Assembly (NCBI GenBank): GCA_017995695.1
Contig: JAGOIJ010000016.1
Location: forward strand, 1-18,288
DNA: 18,288 nt
DNA from: Candidatus Omnitrophota bacterium
GTDB lineage: Bacteria > Omnitrophota > Gorgyraeia > Gygaellales > Profunditerraquicolaceae
Direction: 5' to 3'
Shown here: piece after piece, positions 8,010 through 15,019 of the stretch
Layout of the letters: every line of letters starts with the position of its first letter
Position numbering within the stretch: the stretch's first letter is position 1
Position numbers and translations under genes: made by a program
Notes under the pieces: model-generated
What the model was told of the DNA's origin: nothing
What the model saw: the letters and a program-made list of their open reading frames with translations, nothing else
The model's database searches: none

Positions 8010-8326
8010 AGGAATATACAGTGCTTGCGATTTTCTCGGTTCTGCTTACCGTGATAGTCGATCATTATAGCAAGGTAAAGGTTTTGCAAAAGAAGAAATT
8101 TTATGGTTTTTTATTGATAATTCTTTGTTTTAAGCTTTTGGTAAACGGGTTTTTGACGGGAGCGGATATTGTAATATACAATCCTTTGTTTTTTCTTGGC
8201 GTGCGCATTGGCAGCATTCCTGTGGAAGACTTTATATTCGGCTTTAGCATGGTTTCGTTAACCATTATTTATTGGGAATACTTTAAAGCACGTTTTCCTT
8301 GCAAAGGAAATGAGGAGAAAATATGA
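8006..8326 (+). CDS. crtYd: Lycopene cyclase subunit, CrtYd-like half
   Basis: This 106-aa membrane protein has about three hydrophobic helices. It carries the partner-subunit signature VNGFLTGADIVIYNP (46-60), GVRIGSIPVEDFIFGFSM (65-82) with Glu74 and Asp75 in PVEDF, the second acidic motif of heterodimeric lycopene cyclases. ATG 8006 lies in the stop of the first subunit, and its own stop overlaps the TPR gene start, again as ATGA. It is expected to pair with the preceding subunit in the cytoplasmic membrane and act without a bound flavin redox change, as known members do. Length matches other unfused CrtYd-like proteins. Confidence 0.88.
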   Translation: MKEYTVLAIFSVLLTVIVDHYSKVKVLQKKKFYGFLLIILCFKLLVNGFLTGADIVIYNPLFFLGVRIGSIPVEDFIFGFSMVSLTIIYWEYFKARFPCKGNEEKI

Positions 8327-9198
8327 TGAAAAAGATATTGTGCATACTTATTGGCTCAATGTTGGTGTGCGGTAGCTCTGCGTACGCCAGTTCCTGGAAA
8401 GAGTTACACGAGAAAGCTGATGCGTTGACTGTGGCTGAGGCTGAGGATCGCATTGCTCAAGAGCCCGATACAAAAGAGGCCCTTTACGTGCTTGGGCTTT
8501 GTTTCTTAAATGCTCATCAGAATCAGCAGGCGCTTGAAACATTTCAAAAGATCACCGCGCAAGATAAAGATATGCTGGGCGCCCGCTGGGGAGTTGCAGA
8601 AGTTTTGCGCCGGCAACATAAGGTGCAAGAGGCAGAGTCTATATTGCAGGAATTGGTAAAAAAATACCCGCAGTTTCCTCCTGCGTTTGTCAGCCTGGCG
8701 TATATTAAATATTTGGTTTTAGATTTTCGCAGTTCAGTTGCGCTAGCGCAATCAGTGCTAGCGATGGATCAAGGCCTTGTTGATACTTCAAATCTTGTGC
8801 GGGCATATCTGTTGGTGGGGGGAGGAAAGGGAATGCTTGCGCATTATGGTGGAGTGGTGGCAAAGGTTGCCAACGGTCTCCGCGTCATGCCATATTTGCG
8901 TAAGGCTGAACGTCTACAGCCTCAGGCTCCCGGGGTTTTGTTTGGCCTGGGAAGTTATTTCCTTTTAGCGCCGCCGATCGCCGGAGGGGATATTGATAAA
9001 GCGTTAGCGTATTTAGAAAAAGCTGTTGAGATAGATCCGCTGTTTGTTGACGTATATGTTCGTTTGGCCCAAGCGCATAAAGAAAAGAATGACCTTGCTT
9101 CTTACGAGTTGTTTCTTGAAAAGGCCTTGAGCTTAGATCCCAAGAATGAGCTAGCGCTTGATGTTAAAAGCGGTGTCTGTAAATTTGTTTGCCCGTAA
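8323..9198 (+). CDS. Exported tetratricopeptide-repeat protein in the lycopene cyclase operon
   Basis: The protein has 291 aa. A Sec signal peptide (charged MMKK, hydrophobic core, likely cleavage after AYA at residue 22) leads into TPR-like helices. Recognisable repeats are ALYVLGLCFLNAHQNQQALETF (about 53-74), the following RWGVAEVLRRQHKVQEAESIL unit (about 90-111), and two C-terminal units containing GGDIDKALAYLEKAVEIDP and SYELFLEKALSLDP. A GGVVAK-NGLRVMPYLRKAERLQP stretch links them. GAGGAG at 8312-8317 serves ATG 8323 or the adjacent in-frame ATG 8326. The 4-bp overlap with the cyclase gene means translational coupling. It has no known enzymatic motif; a periplasmic scaffold or envelope assembly role is a guess. 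Its stop is one base from that of the convergent prenyl synthase. Confidence 0.85.
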   Translation: MMKKILCILIGSMLVCGSSAYASSWKELHEKADALTVAEAEDRIAQEPDTKEALYVLGLCFLNAHQNQQALETFQKITAQDKDMLGARWGVAEVLRRQHKVQEAESILQELVKKYPQFPPAFVSLAYIKYLVLDFRSSVALAQSVLAMDQGLVDTSNLVRAYLLVGGGKGMLAHYGGVVAKVANGLRVMPYLRKAERLQPQAPGVLFGLGSYFLLAPPIAGGDIDKALAYLEKAVEIDPLFVDVYVRLAQAHKEKNDLASYELFLEKALSLDPKNELALDVKSGVCKFVCP

Positions 9199-9199
9199 G

Positions 9200-10240
9200 T
9201 TAAACGTCAAGAATAGCTTGCGTGTAAGCTCCAAGCTGGGAGCGAATTGCTGGTTTCATGGTAAGTTTTTGATGCAGGTTTTGAGCTTTGCGTATAAGAC
9301 GGGTAACCTCTGATTTTGCAAAGGCAAGCGCCCCGGTTGCAGTAATAATGCGACGCATCGTCAGTAAATCAGCAGTGCCAGCATTCTTTTTAGCGAGAAT
9401 CGAGCGCATGATTGATTTTTGTTGTGTGTCGGCATTTGCAAAAGCCTTGAGAATCAGAATAGTTTTCTTGGCTTCTCGTAAGTCTGTCAGTGCCAATTTG
9501 CCCATTTCTTGCTCTTCGCTAAACATCCCGATAATATCGTCTTTGATTTGGAAAGCTCTGCCTAAGTAAATCCCATACTGGAAAAGAATGTTCTTCTGTT
9601 GCGCGCTCGCCCCGGCTAGGGTTGCGCCGATCACTAGGGGAGAGGCAAAAGTGTAATTAGCGGTTTTTAGATCATAAATCTTAAAGATGTCTTTTTTATT
9701 GATCGTGTCGATTGTTTGGGTTCCGTAGAGTAATTCGACAAACTCGCCGCTTCCCGTATAGATGGCCGCCTCGATGAGTTTCTTCAAGGCTTGTTCCTTG
9801 CGCTCCTTGTTTTCTTTGATTGCAAGAAACGCATGCAGCGCTAAAGCGTACACCACATCGCCAATGACGATTGCCAGGTCTTGGCCGTTGAACTTAAGAT
9901 TCTTGAAGTGACGCAGATGGGTCTCAAGCATAGTATGCATAGAGGGCTGGCCTCTGCGCGTTTCCGATTTATCGATGATATCGTCATGGATAAGCATAAA
10001 GTCATGCAGCAATTCAAGAGACAGAGCGCTGCGCAATAGTCCTTTAGCTGGTTTTTTGGCGTATCCGAGATAACCGAGGACAAACAGTATGGGCCTGACG
10101 CGTTTACCTTTTCTAAGGAGGAAATTGTTGATATGCTGGTGCAGGACTGAAGAGATTGAAGAGAGGCGGTAGGTTGTATCGAGGCCGCGTAGGTACTGCG
10201 CGAGCTCTTGGTCTATTCGTTTTTTAATGTTCATTGTCAT
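9200..10240 (-). CDS. Polyprenyl diphosphate synthase, probably geranylgeranyl diphosphate synthase
   Basis: The 346-aa cytosolic trans-prenyltransferase extends allylic diphosphates with IPP. It shows GKRVRP (45-50), the first Asp-rich motif DDIID (86-90) followed by KSETRRGQP, and the second motif QIKDDIIGMF (231-240). The first motif has no two-residue insertion, and the residue five before it is Phe81, a combination described for type I (archaeal-type) GGPP synthases, so C20 is the likely product; it could feed phytoene synthase and the UbiA enzyme opposite. A medium-chain polyprenyl product for quinone tails remains possible. An ATG at 10234 is an alternative start. The gene is divergent from the UbiA gene with only 22 nt between starts, and no Shine-Dalgarno sequence is seen. 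Confidence 0.92.
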   Translation of the reverse strand: MTMNIKKRIDQELAQYLRGLDTTYRLSSISSVLHQHINNFLLRKGKRVRPILFVLGYLGYAKKPAKGLLRSALSLELLHDFMLIHDDIIDKSETRRGQPSMHTMLETHLRHFKNLKFNGQDLAIVIGDVVYALALHAFLAIKENKERKEQALKKLIEAAIYTGSGEFVELLYGTQTIDTINKKDIFKIYDLKTANYTFASPLVIGATLAGASAQQKNILFQYGIYLGRAFQIKDDIIGMFSEEQEMGKLALTDLREAKKTILILKAFANADTQQKSIMRSILAKKNAGTADLLTMRRIITATGALAFAKSEVTRLIRKAQNLHQKLTMKPAIRSQLGAYTQAILDV

Positions 10241-10246
10241 GAAGTT

Positions 10247-10274
10247 ATGGTAACATATATTTATGCAAAAACAA
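10247..10274 (-). promoter_or_regulatory. Possible leaderless promoter of the polyprenyl synthase
   Basis: TACCAT (10252-10247) is followed by AACTTC and ATG 10240. Over 15 bases this matches the crtB start region at 13 positions (TACAATAGCTTCATG against TACCATAACTTCATG). The -35 TTGTTT (10274-10269, 16-bp spacer) lies inside the UbiA coding start. The elements are weak; the similarity to the crtB start is the main support. Confidence 0.4.
10251..10256 (+). promoter_or_regulatory. Possible -10 element of the UbiA operon
   Basis: TAACAT ends six bases before ATG 10263, the same spacing as in crtB. No good -35 is seen (TGTTCA at 10228-10233 matches three of six). No Shine-Dalgarno sequence precedes this ATG. 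Confidence 0.3.
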
Positions 10275-11174
10275 ACTAAAAATCACGCTGCATACCTGGT
10301 CCGCGCACTACGTTTACCTTTCGTGAGCGCTAGTATTTTGCCGTTTATCTTTGGCTCTCTTATCGAAACGCAACATTTTAACTTCTTTGCGTTTCTGCTT
10401 GGTGTATGCGCGGTTCTTTTTTGCCATTTGAGCGCTAATCTCATTAATGATTACGCGGATTCAAAAAGCGGGGCTGATTGGCAGGATAGAAACTTTTATG
10501 GCTTATTTGGCGGATCAAAGTTAATTCAGGAGCGAGTATTTTCTGAACGGTTTTACCTGATACTGGCAATAATGTGTTTCAGTATTTCAGCTTTAAGCGT
10601 TGGTTTGCTTGCGATTGTTCTTCAGCAAAGAACTGTAATTCTATATTACTGTTGCATTATGGTATTAAGTTGGTCTTATTCGATGAAGCCGCTTCGTTTT
10701 TCGTATCGCAGAATGGGGGAGGTTGTCATTTTCTTGTTGTTTGGGCCTGCATTGGTTATGGGAGGGTATTATATACAAACAGGCATTTTTCCTGACATGA
10801 AAAGTTTTATACTTTCCTTGCCGTTAGGTTTATTTGTTACCGCGATCTTGTTTGCTAACGAGGTTCCGGATTTCTCTGAAGATCAAAAAGCCGGTAAGCT
10901 AACGTTAGTGAGTATCGTTAGCGCCAAGCGCGCCTTTTTGTTATATTTAGGATTCATGGCTGCCGCGTTTATCATCATCGCCGTTAGTTTCTCTTTGGGT
11001 TATCTTAACCCTTTAGCCTTGCTGGCGTTTATCTTAATTGTCCCTGTTTGGAAGGCAGCGCAACGCATCAGGATTTTTTTCCATGACAAACAACAGCTTA
11101 TCGAATCTTCTCGTCTGACTATTATGATACAAACCGTGGCAAGCCTTGCCTTGATCTTAGGAGTATTATTTTGA
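10263..11174 (+). CDS. UbiA-family prenyltransferase, MenA-like
   Basis: The 303-aa integral membrane protein has about eight or nine hydrophobic helices. Both Asp-rich motifs of the UbiA superfamily are present: SANLINDYADSKSGAD (57-72; Asn62, Asp63, Asp66) and NEVPDFSEDQKAGKLTL (199-215; Asp203, Asp207, Lys212). The first motif, followed by a GLFGGSKLIQE segment, is close to MenA (1,4-dihydroxy-2-naphthoate polyprenyltransferase) rather than to lycopene elongases, so prenylation of a quinone precursor is the best reading. Its prenyl donor could be supplied by the divergent polyprenyl synthase. The gene ends in a 4-bp TTGA overlap with the NDH-2-like gene, whose product class uses menaquinone or ubiquinone. 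No other menaquinone genes are in the window, so substrate remains inferred. Confidence 0.85.
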   Translation: MQKQTKNHAAYLVRALRLPFVSASILPFIFGSLIETQHFNFFAFLLGVCAVLFCHLSANLINDYADSKSGADWQDRNFYGLFGGSKLIQERVFSERFYLILAIMCFSISALSVGLLAIVLQQRTVILYYCCIMVLSWSYSMKPLRFSYRRMGEVVIFLLFGPALVMGGYYIQTGIFPDMKSFILSLPLGLFVTAILFANEVPDFSEDQKAGKLTLVSIVSAKRAFLLYLGFMAAAFIIIAVSFSLGYLNPLALLAFILIVPVWKAAQRIRIFFHDKQQLIESSRLTIMIQTVASLALILGVLF

Positions 11175-12310
11175 ACAATGTTATTGTTATAGGCGGTGGT
11201 TTTGCCGGCCTCGCAGCGGCAAAACAATTTATCCGGTTCCCAAAAGAAGTCCGGGTTACTTTAATTGATAAAAGAAAGACATCGGATTTCTTACCGTCTT
11301 TGCCGGATGTCATAGGCCGAGGTATTAATCCGGAAAGCTTACGTTATTCTATTGAGCAATTTAGCAAGAAGAACAACTGTATTTTTATCCAGGATGAAGT
11401 TATTGCTATCGATATTGATAAAAAAACCATTGCCACTGTCCGCCAAGTCATTGGTTTTGATTATTTATTAATTGCTTCTGGCACGGAAACCAATTTTTAC
11501 GGTAACGCCTTAATCCAACAAAATGCTTTCAGACTTGATAGTGTTGCCGATGCGCAGCAGTTGGCGGCAGCAGCGCATGATGACGTATACGATAGTTATA
11601 TTGTTGCGGGCGCAGGGTATACCGGCATTGAGGTAGCCACTAATCTTGCGGTGCTATTCAAAAAGCTTAATAAAATACGTAAGGTGGTGTTGGTTGAGCG
11701 GGCGCCAACAATGTTAGGACCGCTTCCAGAGTGGATGAAGACGTACGTTTTTGATAATCTTATCCGTTTAGGAATCGACGTTTTAACGAATTGCACTGTT
11801 GAGAAAATTGAGGGCAGGAGTGTTGTTGTGTCTGGGGGGAATGTTTTTAGCAACGCTTTAGTGGTGTGGGTAGCCGGCGTTAAGACGCCTGGTTATATTC
11901 AGGCAATTAATTGCGAGAAAAATCCTCAAGGCAGGCTTAAGGTTGATGCATATCTGCGTATAAATGAATCTTGTTTTGTGGCTGGAGACGCAGCATATGT
12001 TCAGCATCAGGGTAATTTTTTGCGTATGGCAATTCAATTTGCTTTGGCGCAAGGAGCCTGCGCTGCAAAAAATATTCTGCGTAGCATTAACCATAAACCG
12101 CTAATTTCCTATAAGCCCTTTGATTTCGGTTACATTATTCCTTTGGCAAATAATCGTTCTTGCGGTACGGTTCTTGGTATTAATATGAAGGGGCGTCTGC
12201 CCACCCTTTTGCATTTTTTTATGTGCATATTTCGTTCGTGGGATCTTAAGAATAAATGGGGGATAATTGTGTCGTTGGTTTTTCACCAGCGACAAAAAGC
12301 AGGGAGGTAG
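11171..12310 (+). CDS. Type II NADH:quinone oxidoreductase-like flavoprotein (NDH-2 family)
   Basis: The protein has 379 aa. It shows an N-terminal FAD Rossmann motif IVIGGGFAGL (5-14), a second dinucleotide site IVAGAGYTGIE (144-154) for NAD(P)H, WVAGVKTPG at 233-241 and the C-terminal FAD contact VAGDAAYV (270-277), followed by MAIQFALAQG, the position where NDH-2 enzymes have their quinone-site AQ motif. NDH-2 passes electrons from NADH to quinone without pumping protons and sits on the membrane surface. The start is TTG 11171, with AGGAG seven bases before it; no ATG lies between it and the FAD motif. It overlaps the UbiA gene by 4 bp and is followed after 3 nt by a DoxX-like gene. Sulfide:quinone reductase-like or other pyridine nucleotide-disulfide oxidoreductases are alternatives. 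Confidence 0.85.
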   Translation: MNNVIVIGGGFAGLAAAKQFIRFPKEVRVTLIDKRKTSDFLPSLPDVIGRGINPESLRYSIEQFSKKNNCIFIQDEVIAIDIDKKTIATVRQVIGFDYLLIASGTETNFYGNALIQQNAFRLDSVADAQQLAAAAHDDVYDSYIVAGAGYTGIEVATNLAVLFKKLNKIRKVVLVERAPTMLGPLPEWMKTYVFDNLIRLGIDVLTNCTVEKIEGRSVVVSGGNVFSNALVVWVAGVKTPGYIQAINCEKNPQGRLKVDAYLRINESCFVAGDAAYVQHQGNFLRMAIQFALAQGACAAKNILRSINHKPLISYKPFDFGYIIPLANNRSCGTVLGINMKGRLPTLLHFFMCIFRSWDLKNKWGIIVSLVFHQRQKAGR

Positions 12311-12313
12311 CAT

Positions 12314-12709
12314 ATGATTGACGTAGCGTTATTGGTGCTTAGGTTTGGAATAGGGATAATGTTTGCGGCACATGGCTTGCAAAAAACCTTTGGCATGTTC
12401 GGTGGTCCCGGCATCCAGGGTTTTAGTAATGCGTTAAGCAATCTTGGGTTTGCTCCGGCAATTGCCTGGGCGTACTGCGCGGCCTTAGGTGAGCTTATCG
12501 GTGGTATTTTTCTTGTGATGGGTTTGGGCACCAGAATTTCATCCTCACTATTGTTTATCGTCATTGTGGTGGCGGGATTGAAGGTGCATGCCAGCAAGGG
12601 GTTCTTTTTATCAAACGGTGGTTTCGAGTACACCTTTGTTATCGCCTGCGCTTGTCTTGCGCTGATGCTCGCCGGCGGCGGAAAATTCAGCGTTATTAAA
12701 AAGTTTTAA
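12314..12709 (+). CDS. DoxX-family membrane protein
   Basis: The protein has 131 aa with four predicted transmembrane helices. The family start 'LRFGIGIMFAAHGLQK' (about 9-24), GMFGGPGIQGF, a Gly-rich ALGELIGGIFLVMGLGTR segment (55-72) and FFLSNGGFEYTF are typical of the DoxX family. Members include a subunit of an archaeal terminal thiosulfate:quinone oxidoreductase and many bacterial proteins of unknown function, some linked to redox stress. AGGGAGG at 12301-12307 serves ATG 12314, and the stop of the NDH-2-like gene lies in this site. It probably ends the UbiA-NDH-2-DoxX operon. A quinone-linked function is inferred only from context. Confidence 0.85.
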   Translation: MIDVALLVLRFGIGIMFAAHGLQKTFGMFGGPGIQGFSNALSNLGFAPAIAWAYCAALGELIGGIFLVMGLGTRISSSLLFIVIVVAGLKVHASKGFFLSNGGFEYTFVIACACLALMLAGGGKFSVIKKF

Positions 12710-12743
12710 GAAGCGACAGCATAATAAAAGAATACATTTGCGG

Positions 12744-12771
12744 TTGCGTTATTATAATTCTGTGCTAGAAT
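12744..12771 (+). promoter_or_regulatory. Extended -10 promoter of the dnaX operon
   Basis: TTGCGT (12744-12749), a 16-bp spacer and TAGAAT (12766-12771), preceded by TGC, form an extended -10 promoter. Transcription would start near 12778, giving a leader of about 29 nt that contains AGGA 10 bases before ATG 12807. A TATAAT at 12753-12758 has no matching -35. Confidence 0.6.
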
Positions 12772-12806
12772 AGCTTTTAGTTAGATACGATTAGGATTTT
12801 TAAGAT

Positions 12807-14423
12807 ATGTCATACACTGTGTTCGCCTTAACGTGGCGGCCGAAGCATTTTGATGAAATCGTCGGCCAGGCCCATATCGTTGCAACTCTCAAAAACGCAC
12901 TTCAAAATAATCGCTTAGCCCATGCGTATCTTTTTGCGGGACCGCGGGGAGTTGGTAAGACTTCCACTGCCCGTATTTTAGCTAAGGCGCTCAATTGCGC
13001 GCAGGGCCCAACGATTAATCCTTGCCAAGCATGTTCTTCCTGTCAGCAGATCAGTGAAGGCCGTAGCCTTGATGTTATTGAGATTGACGGAGCGTCAAAT
13101 AACGGCGTTGATAATATCCGAGAGCTTCGCGAGAGCGTTAAATTTGCGCCTGCTTCAGGAAAGTATAAGATATATATTATTGATGAAGTGCACATGCTTT
13201 CAGATTCAGCGTTTAACGCTTTGCTGAAAACATTAGAAGAGCCGCCACCCTACGTAAAGTTCATTTTCGCAACTACCCATCCCCAAGAGATTATTCCGAC
13301 TATTCTTTCCCGATGTCATCGGCTTGATTTCCGTCGAATCCCCGTCTTAGAGATCATCGCGCAACTGGAAATGATTGTGCGCAAGGAGCATCTTGCTATT
13401 GAGCAGGAGGTGCTCTGCACGATTGCCAAGGCAAGCGAGGGTTCTTTGCGGGATGCAGAATCTTTACTTGATCAACTGGTTGCTTTTAGCCGGGGAACCA
13501 TCGCGCAGAAAGATGTTGTTGCGGTGCTGGGCATGGTTGAGCAGGAGGTGCTCTTTGCGATAACGAATGCGGTTATCCATAAAAATGCTCAAGAGGCTTT
13601 GCAACTATTGAATCAGGTTATTGATGAAGGTAAGGATGTGGGCGTATTGTTGGATAATTTAATTGAGCATGTTCGTAATATTATGGTTGCCAAGATTACC
13701 AAAGCTGACGCAAAACTTATTGATTTGCCGCAGGAGGCCTGTGACGCATTCCTGCAGCAAGCCGCGCAGCTTAGTTTGGAAGAAATATTTAGTTTCTTCA
13801 ATATTTTGGTTAATACCAAAGAAACGGCCAAGCGGCTTGATTCGCTGCGTATTCCTCTTGAGATTAGCTTGGTAAAGCTAGCGCATACCAAAAAAGATGC
13901 CGGTGGATACGATGCGGTTCCCAAGCCAACAAAATCCGCAGCGCAAGAAAAAAAATCCATTACGCATCCTGCAGCTTCTCTTAAGCAAGAGCCTTCTTCT
14001 GTTATGCGACCAAAGCCCCCCGTGCTAAAGGCTGAAGAAGAGATTCCTCCGGCGCAAGAAGTAAGTCAGTCAGTTTCCTTAGACGCAGTCAAGGATGCCT
14101 GGCAGCGGATTATCGATTCCTTGAGTAAGGTGCGCATGTCGTTAGCAACTTTTTTAAATGAAGCTACGGTGGTTAAGCTTGAGGGACGCGTTTTGACGCT
14201 TGCGTTCCCGAAGAATTATTCGTTGCATAAGGAGTCGCTTGAAAAAAAAGAAAACCGCGCGATTGTCGAGCAGGCAATACAGGAGGCAATCAAGGTTAGC
14301 CTGCGCGCCAATTTCATTTTATCGAAAGAGATTAACCCGAAAAAGGAAGAGCAGGTTAATAATCCTTTGGTGCAATCCGCACTGCATGCGTTCGGGGCCC
14401 GTCTTATCATTAACGAACAATGA
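12807..14423 (+). CDS. dnaX: DNA polymerase III clamp-loader subunit tau/gamma
   Basis: The protein has 538 aa. The N-terminal AAA+ clamp-loader core is complete: Walker A GPRGVGKT (45-52), four zinc-binding cysteines (Cys64, 73, 76, 79), Walker B IIDEVH (124-129), sensor 1 around ATTHPQ (155-160) and the arginine finger SRC (168-170). The collar domain follows to about residue 365, then a Lys/Pro/Glu-rich linker (about 368-425) and a C-terminal tau-specific domain ending near 538. It loads the sliding clamp and bridges polymerase cores at the fork. The linker holds an A8 run at codons 381-383 that could yield a shorter gamma-like form (separate entry). The stop overlaps recR by 4 bp. The usual ybaB/ebfC gene between dnaX and recR is absent. 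Confidence 0.97.
   Translation: MSYTVFALTWRPKHFDEIVGQAHIVATLKNALQNNRLAHAYLFAGPRGVGKTSTARILAKALNCAQGPTINPCQACSSCQQISEGRSLDVIEIDGASNNGVDNIRELRESVKFAPASGKYKIYIIDEVHMLSDSAFNALLKTLEEPPPYVKFIFATTHPQEIIPTILSRCHRLDFRRIPVLEIIAQLEMIVRKEHLAIEQEVLCTIAKASEGSLRDAESLLDQLVAFSRGTIAQKDVVAVLGMVEQEVLFAITNAVIHKNAQEALQLLNQVIDEGKDVGVLLDNLIEHVRNIMVAKITKADAKLIDLPQEACDAFLQQAAQLSLEEIFSFFNILVNTKETAKRLDSLRIPLEISLVKLAHTKKDAGGYDAVPKPTKSAAQEKKSITHPAASLKQEPSSVMRPKPPVLKAEEEIPPAQEVSQSVSLDAVKDAWQRIIDSLSKVRMSLATFLNEATVVKLEGRVLTLAFPKNYSLHKESLEKKENRAIVEQAIQEAIKVSLRANFILSKEINPKKEEQVNNPLVQSALHAFGARLIINEQ
13948..13955 (+). other. A8 run in dnaX: possible transcriptional-slippage or -1 frameshift site
   Basis: Codons 381-383 read GAA AAA AAA, giving A AAA AAA in the zero frame. 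A -1 shift or one added A ends at a stop after residue 392. One missing A ends about 23 codons later. Either product keeps the ATPase and collar domains, like gamma. In Escherichia coli and Thermus dnaX, frameshifting and slippage at similar A runs make gamma. No upstream Shine-Dalgarno-like stimulator and only a weak 5-bp hairpin (13978-13991) are seen. A second A8 (14242-14249) lies in the C-terminal domain. Confidence 0.35.
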
Positions 14424-15019
14424 CGACCTATACCGAGTCTGTAGAAAAATTAATTGAATGCTTGGTAAGATTTCCTGGGGTAGGCAGGCGTAGCGCTGAG
14501 CGTATCGTAGAATATATCTTAAGCGCTTCAAAAGACGAGATAAAGAATCTTGCCGAGTCGATTCAGAAAACTAAGGAAAATGTCCGCCTTTGCGCCATTT
14601 GCCACAATTTGAGCGAAGAAGAACTTTGCAGGATTTGCCAGGATCAGCGTCGCAATAATGAAATGTTGTGTATCGTAGAGCGTCCACAGGACGTTACAGC
14701 AATTGAAAAAGCCGGAGCGTTCCATGGGCTGTATCATGTTTTATTGGGTTCGATTTCTCCTTTGGAAGGCAAGGGGCCAAACGATTTAAAGATCGAAAGC
14801 CTCCTTGAGCGGATTAAGACAAACCATATTAAGGAGATTATTATTGCGACTGATGCCGATACGGAAGGCGAAACCACCGCATTGTATCTTACCAAGATCA
14901 TTAAACCTTTTGGCGTTAAAGTTAGCCGTATTGGAGTCGGTATTCCTTTGGGATCGAATCTTGAGTACGCCGATTCCGCAACACTTGGCCGATCGCTGCA
15001 ATCTCGTCAAGAGGTATGA
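14420..15019 (+). CDS. recR: Recombination mediator RecR
   Basis: The 199-aa protein has the standard RecR layout. A helix-hairpin-helix lies near residues 8-35 (RFPGVGRRSAERI), the C4 zinc finger uses Cys58, Cys61, Cys70 and Cys73, a Toprim domain runs from about residue 81 with CIVERP (Glu87) and ATDADTEGETTALYL (Asp145), and the C-terminal ring-forming motif is VGIPLGSNLEYAD (173-185). RecR, with RecO or RecF, loads RecA on SSB-coated single-strand gaps. It overlaps dnaX and the SGNH gene by 4 bp each (ATGA), so all three should be co-translated. The dnaX-recR pairing is an ancient conserved arrangement. Confidence 0.97.
   Translation: MTTYTESVEKLIECLVRFPGVGRRSAERIVEYILSASKDEIKNLAESIQKTKENVRLCAICHNLSEEELCRICQDQRRNNEMLCIVERPQDVTAIEKAGAFHGLYHVLLGSISPLEGKGPNDLKIESLLERIKTNHIKEIIIATDADTEGETTALYLTKIIKPFGVKVSRIGVGIPLGSNLEYADSATLGRSLQSRQEV

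Noticed and set aside
10263..11174. UbiA protein as a CrtEb-like lycopene elongase for C50 carotenoids
   Set aside because: The cyclase pair made this attractive, but the first Asp motif (NDYADSKSGAD with GLFGGSKLIQE after it) fits MenA-type enzymes better, and it is coupled to NDH-2 rather than to the carotenoid genes. It is not excluded outright.
12753..12758. Perfect TATAAT as the dnaX -10
   Set aside because: It lacks a usable -35 at 16-18 bp. The TGC-TAGAAT at 12766 with TTGCGT upstream is the better promoter.
14242..14249. Second A8 run in dnaX as a frameshift site
   Set aside because: It lies inside the C-terminal tau domain, so a shift here would not give a gamma-like protein. It is noted only because it weakens the argument from A-run rarity.
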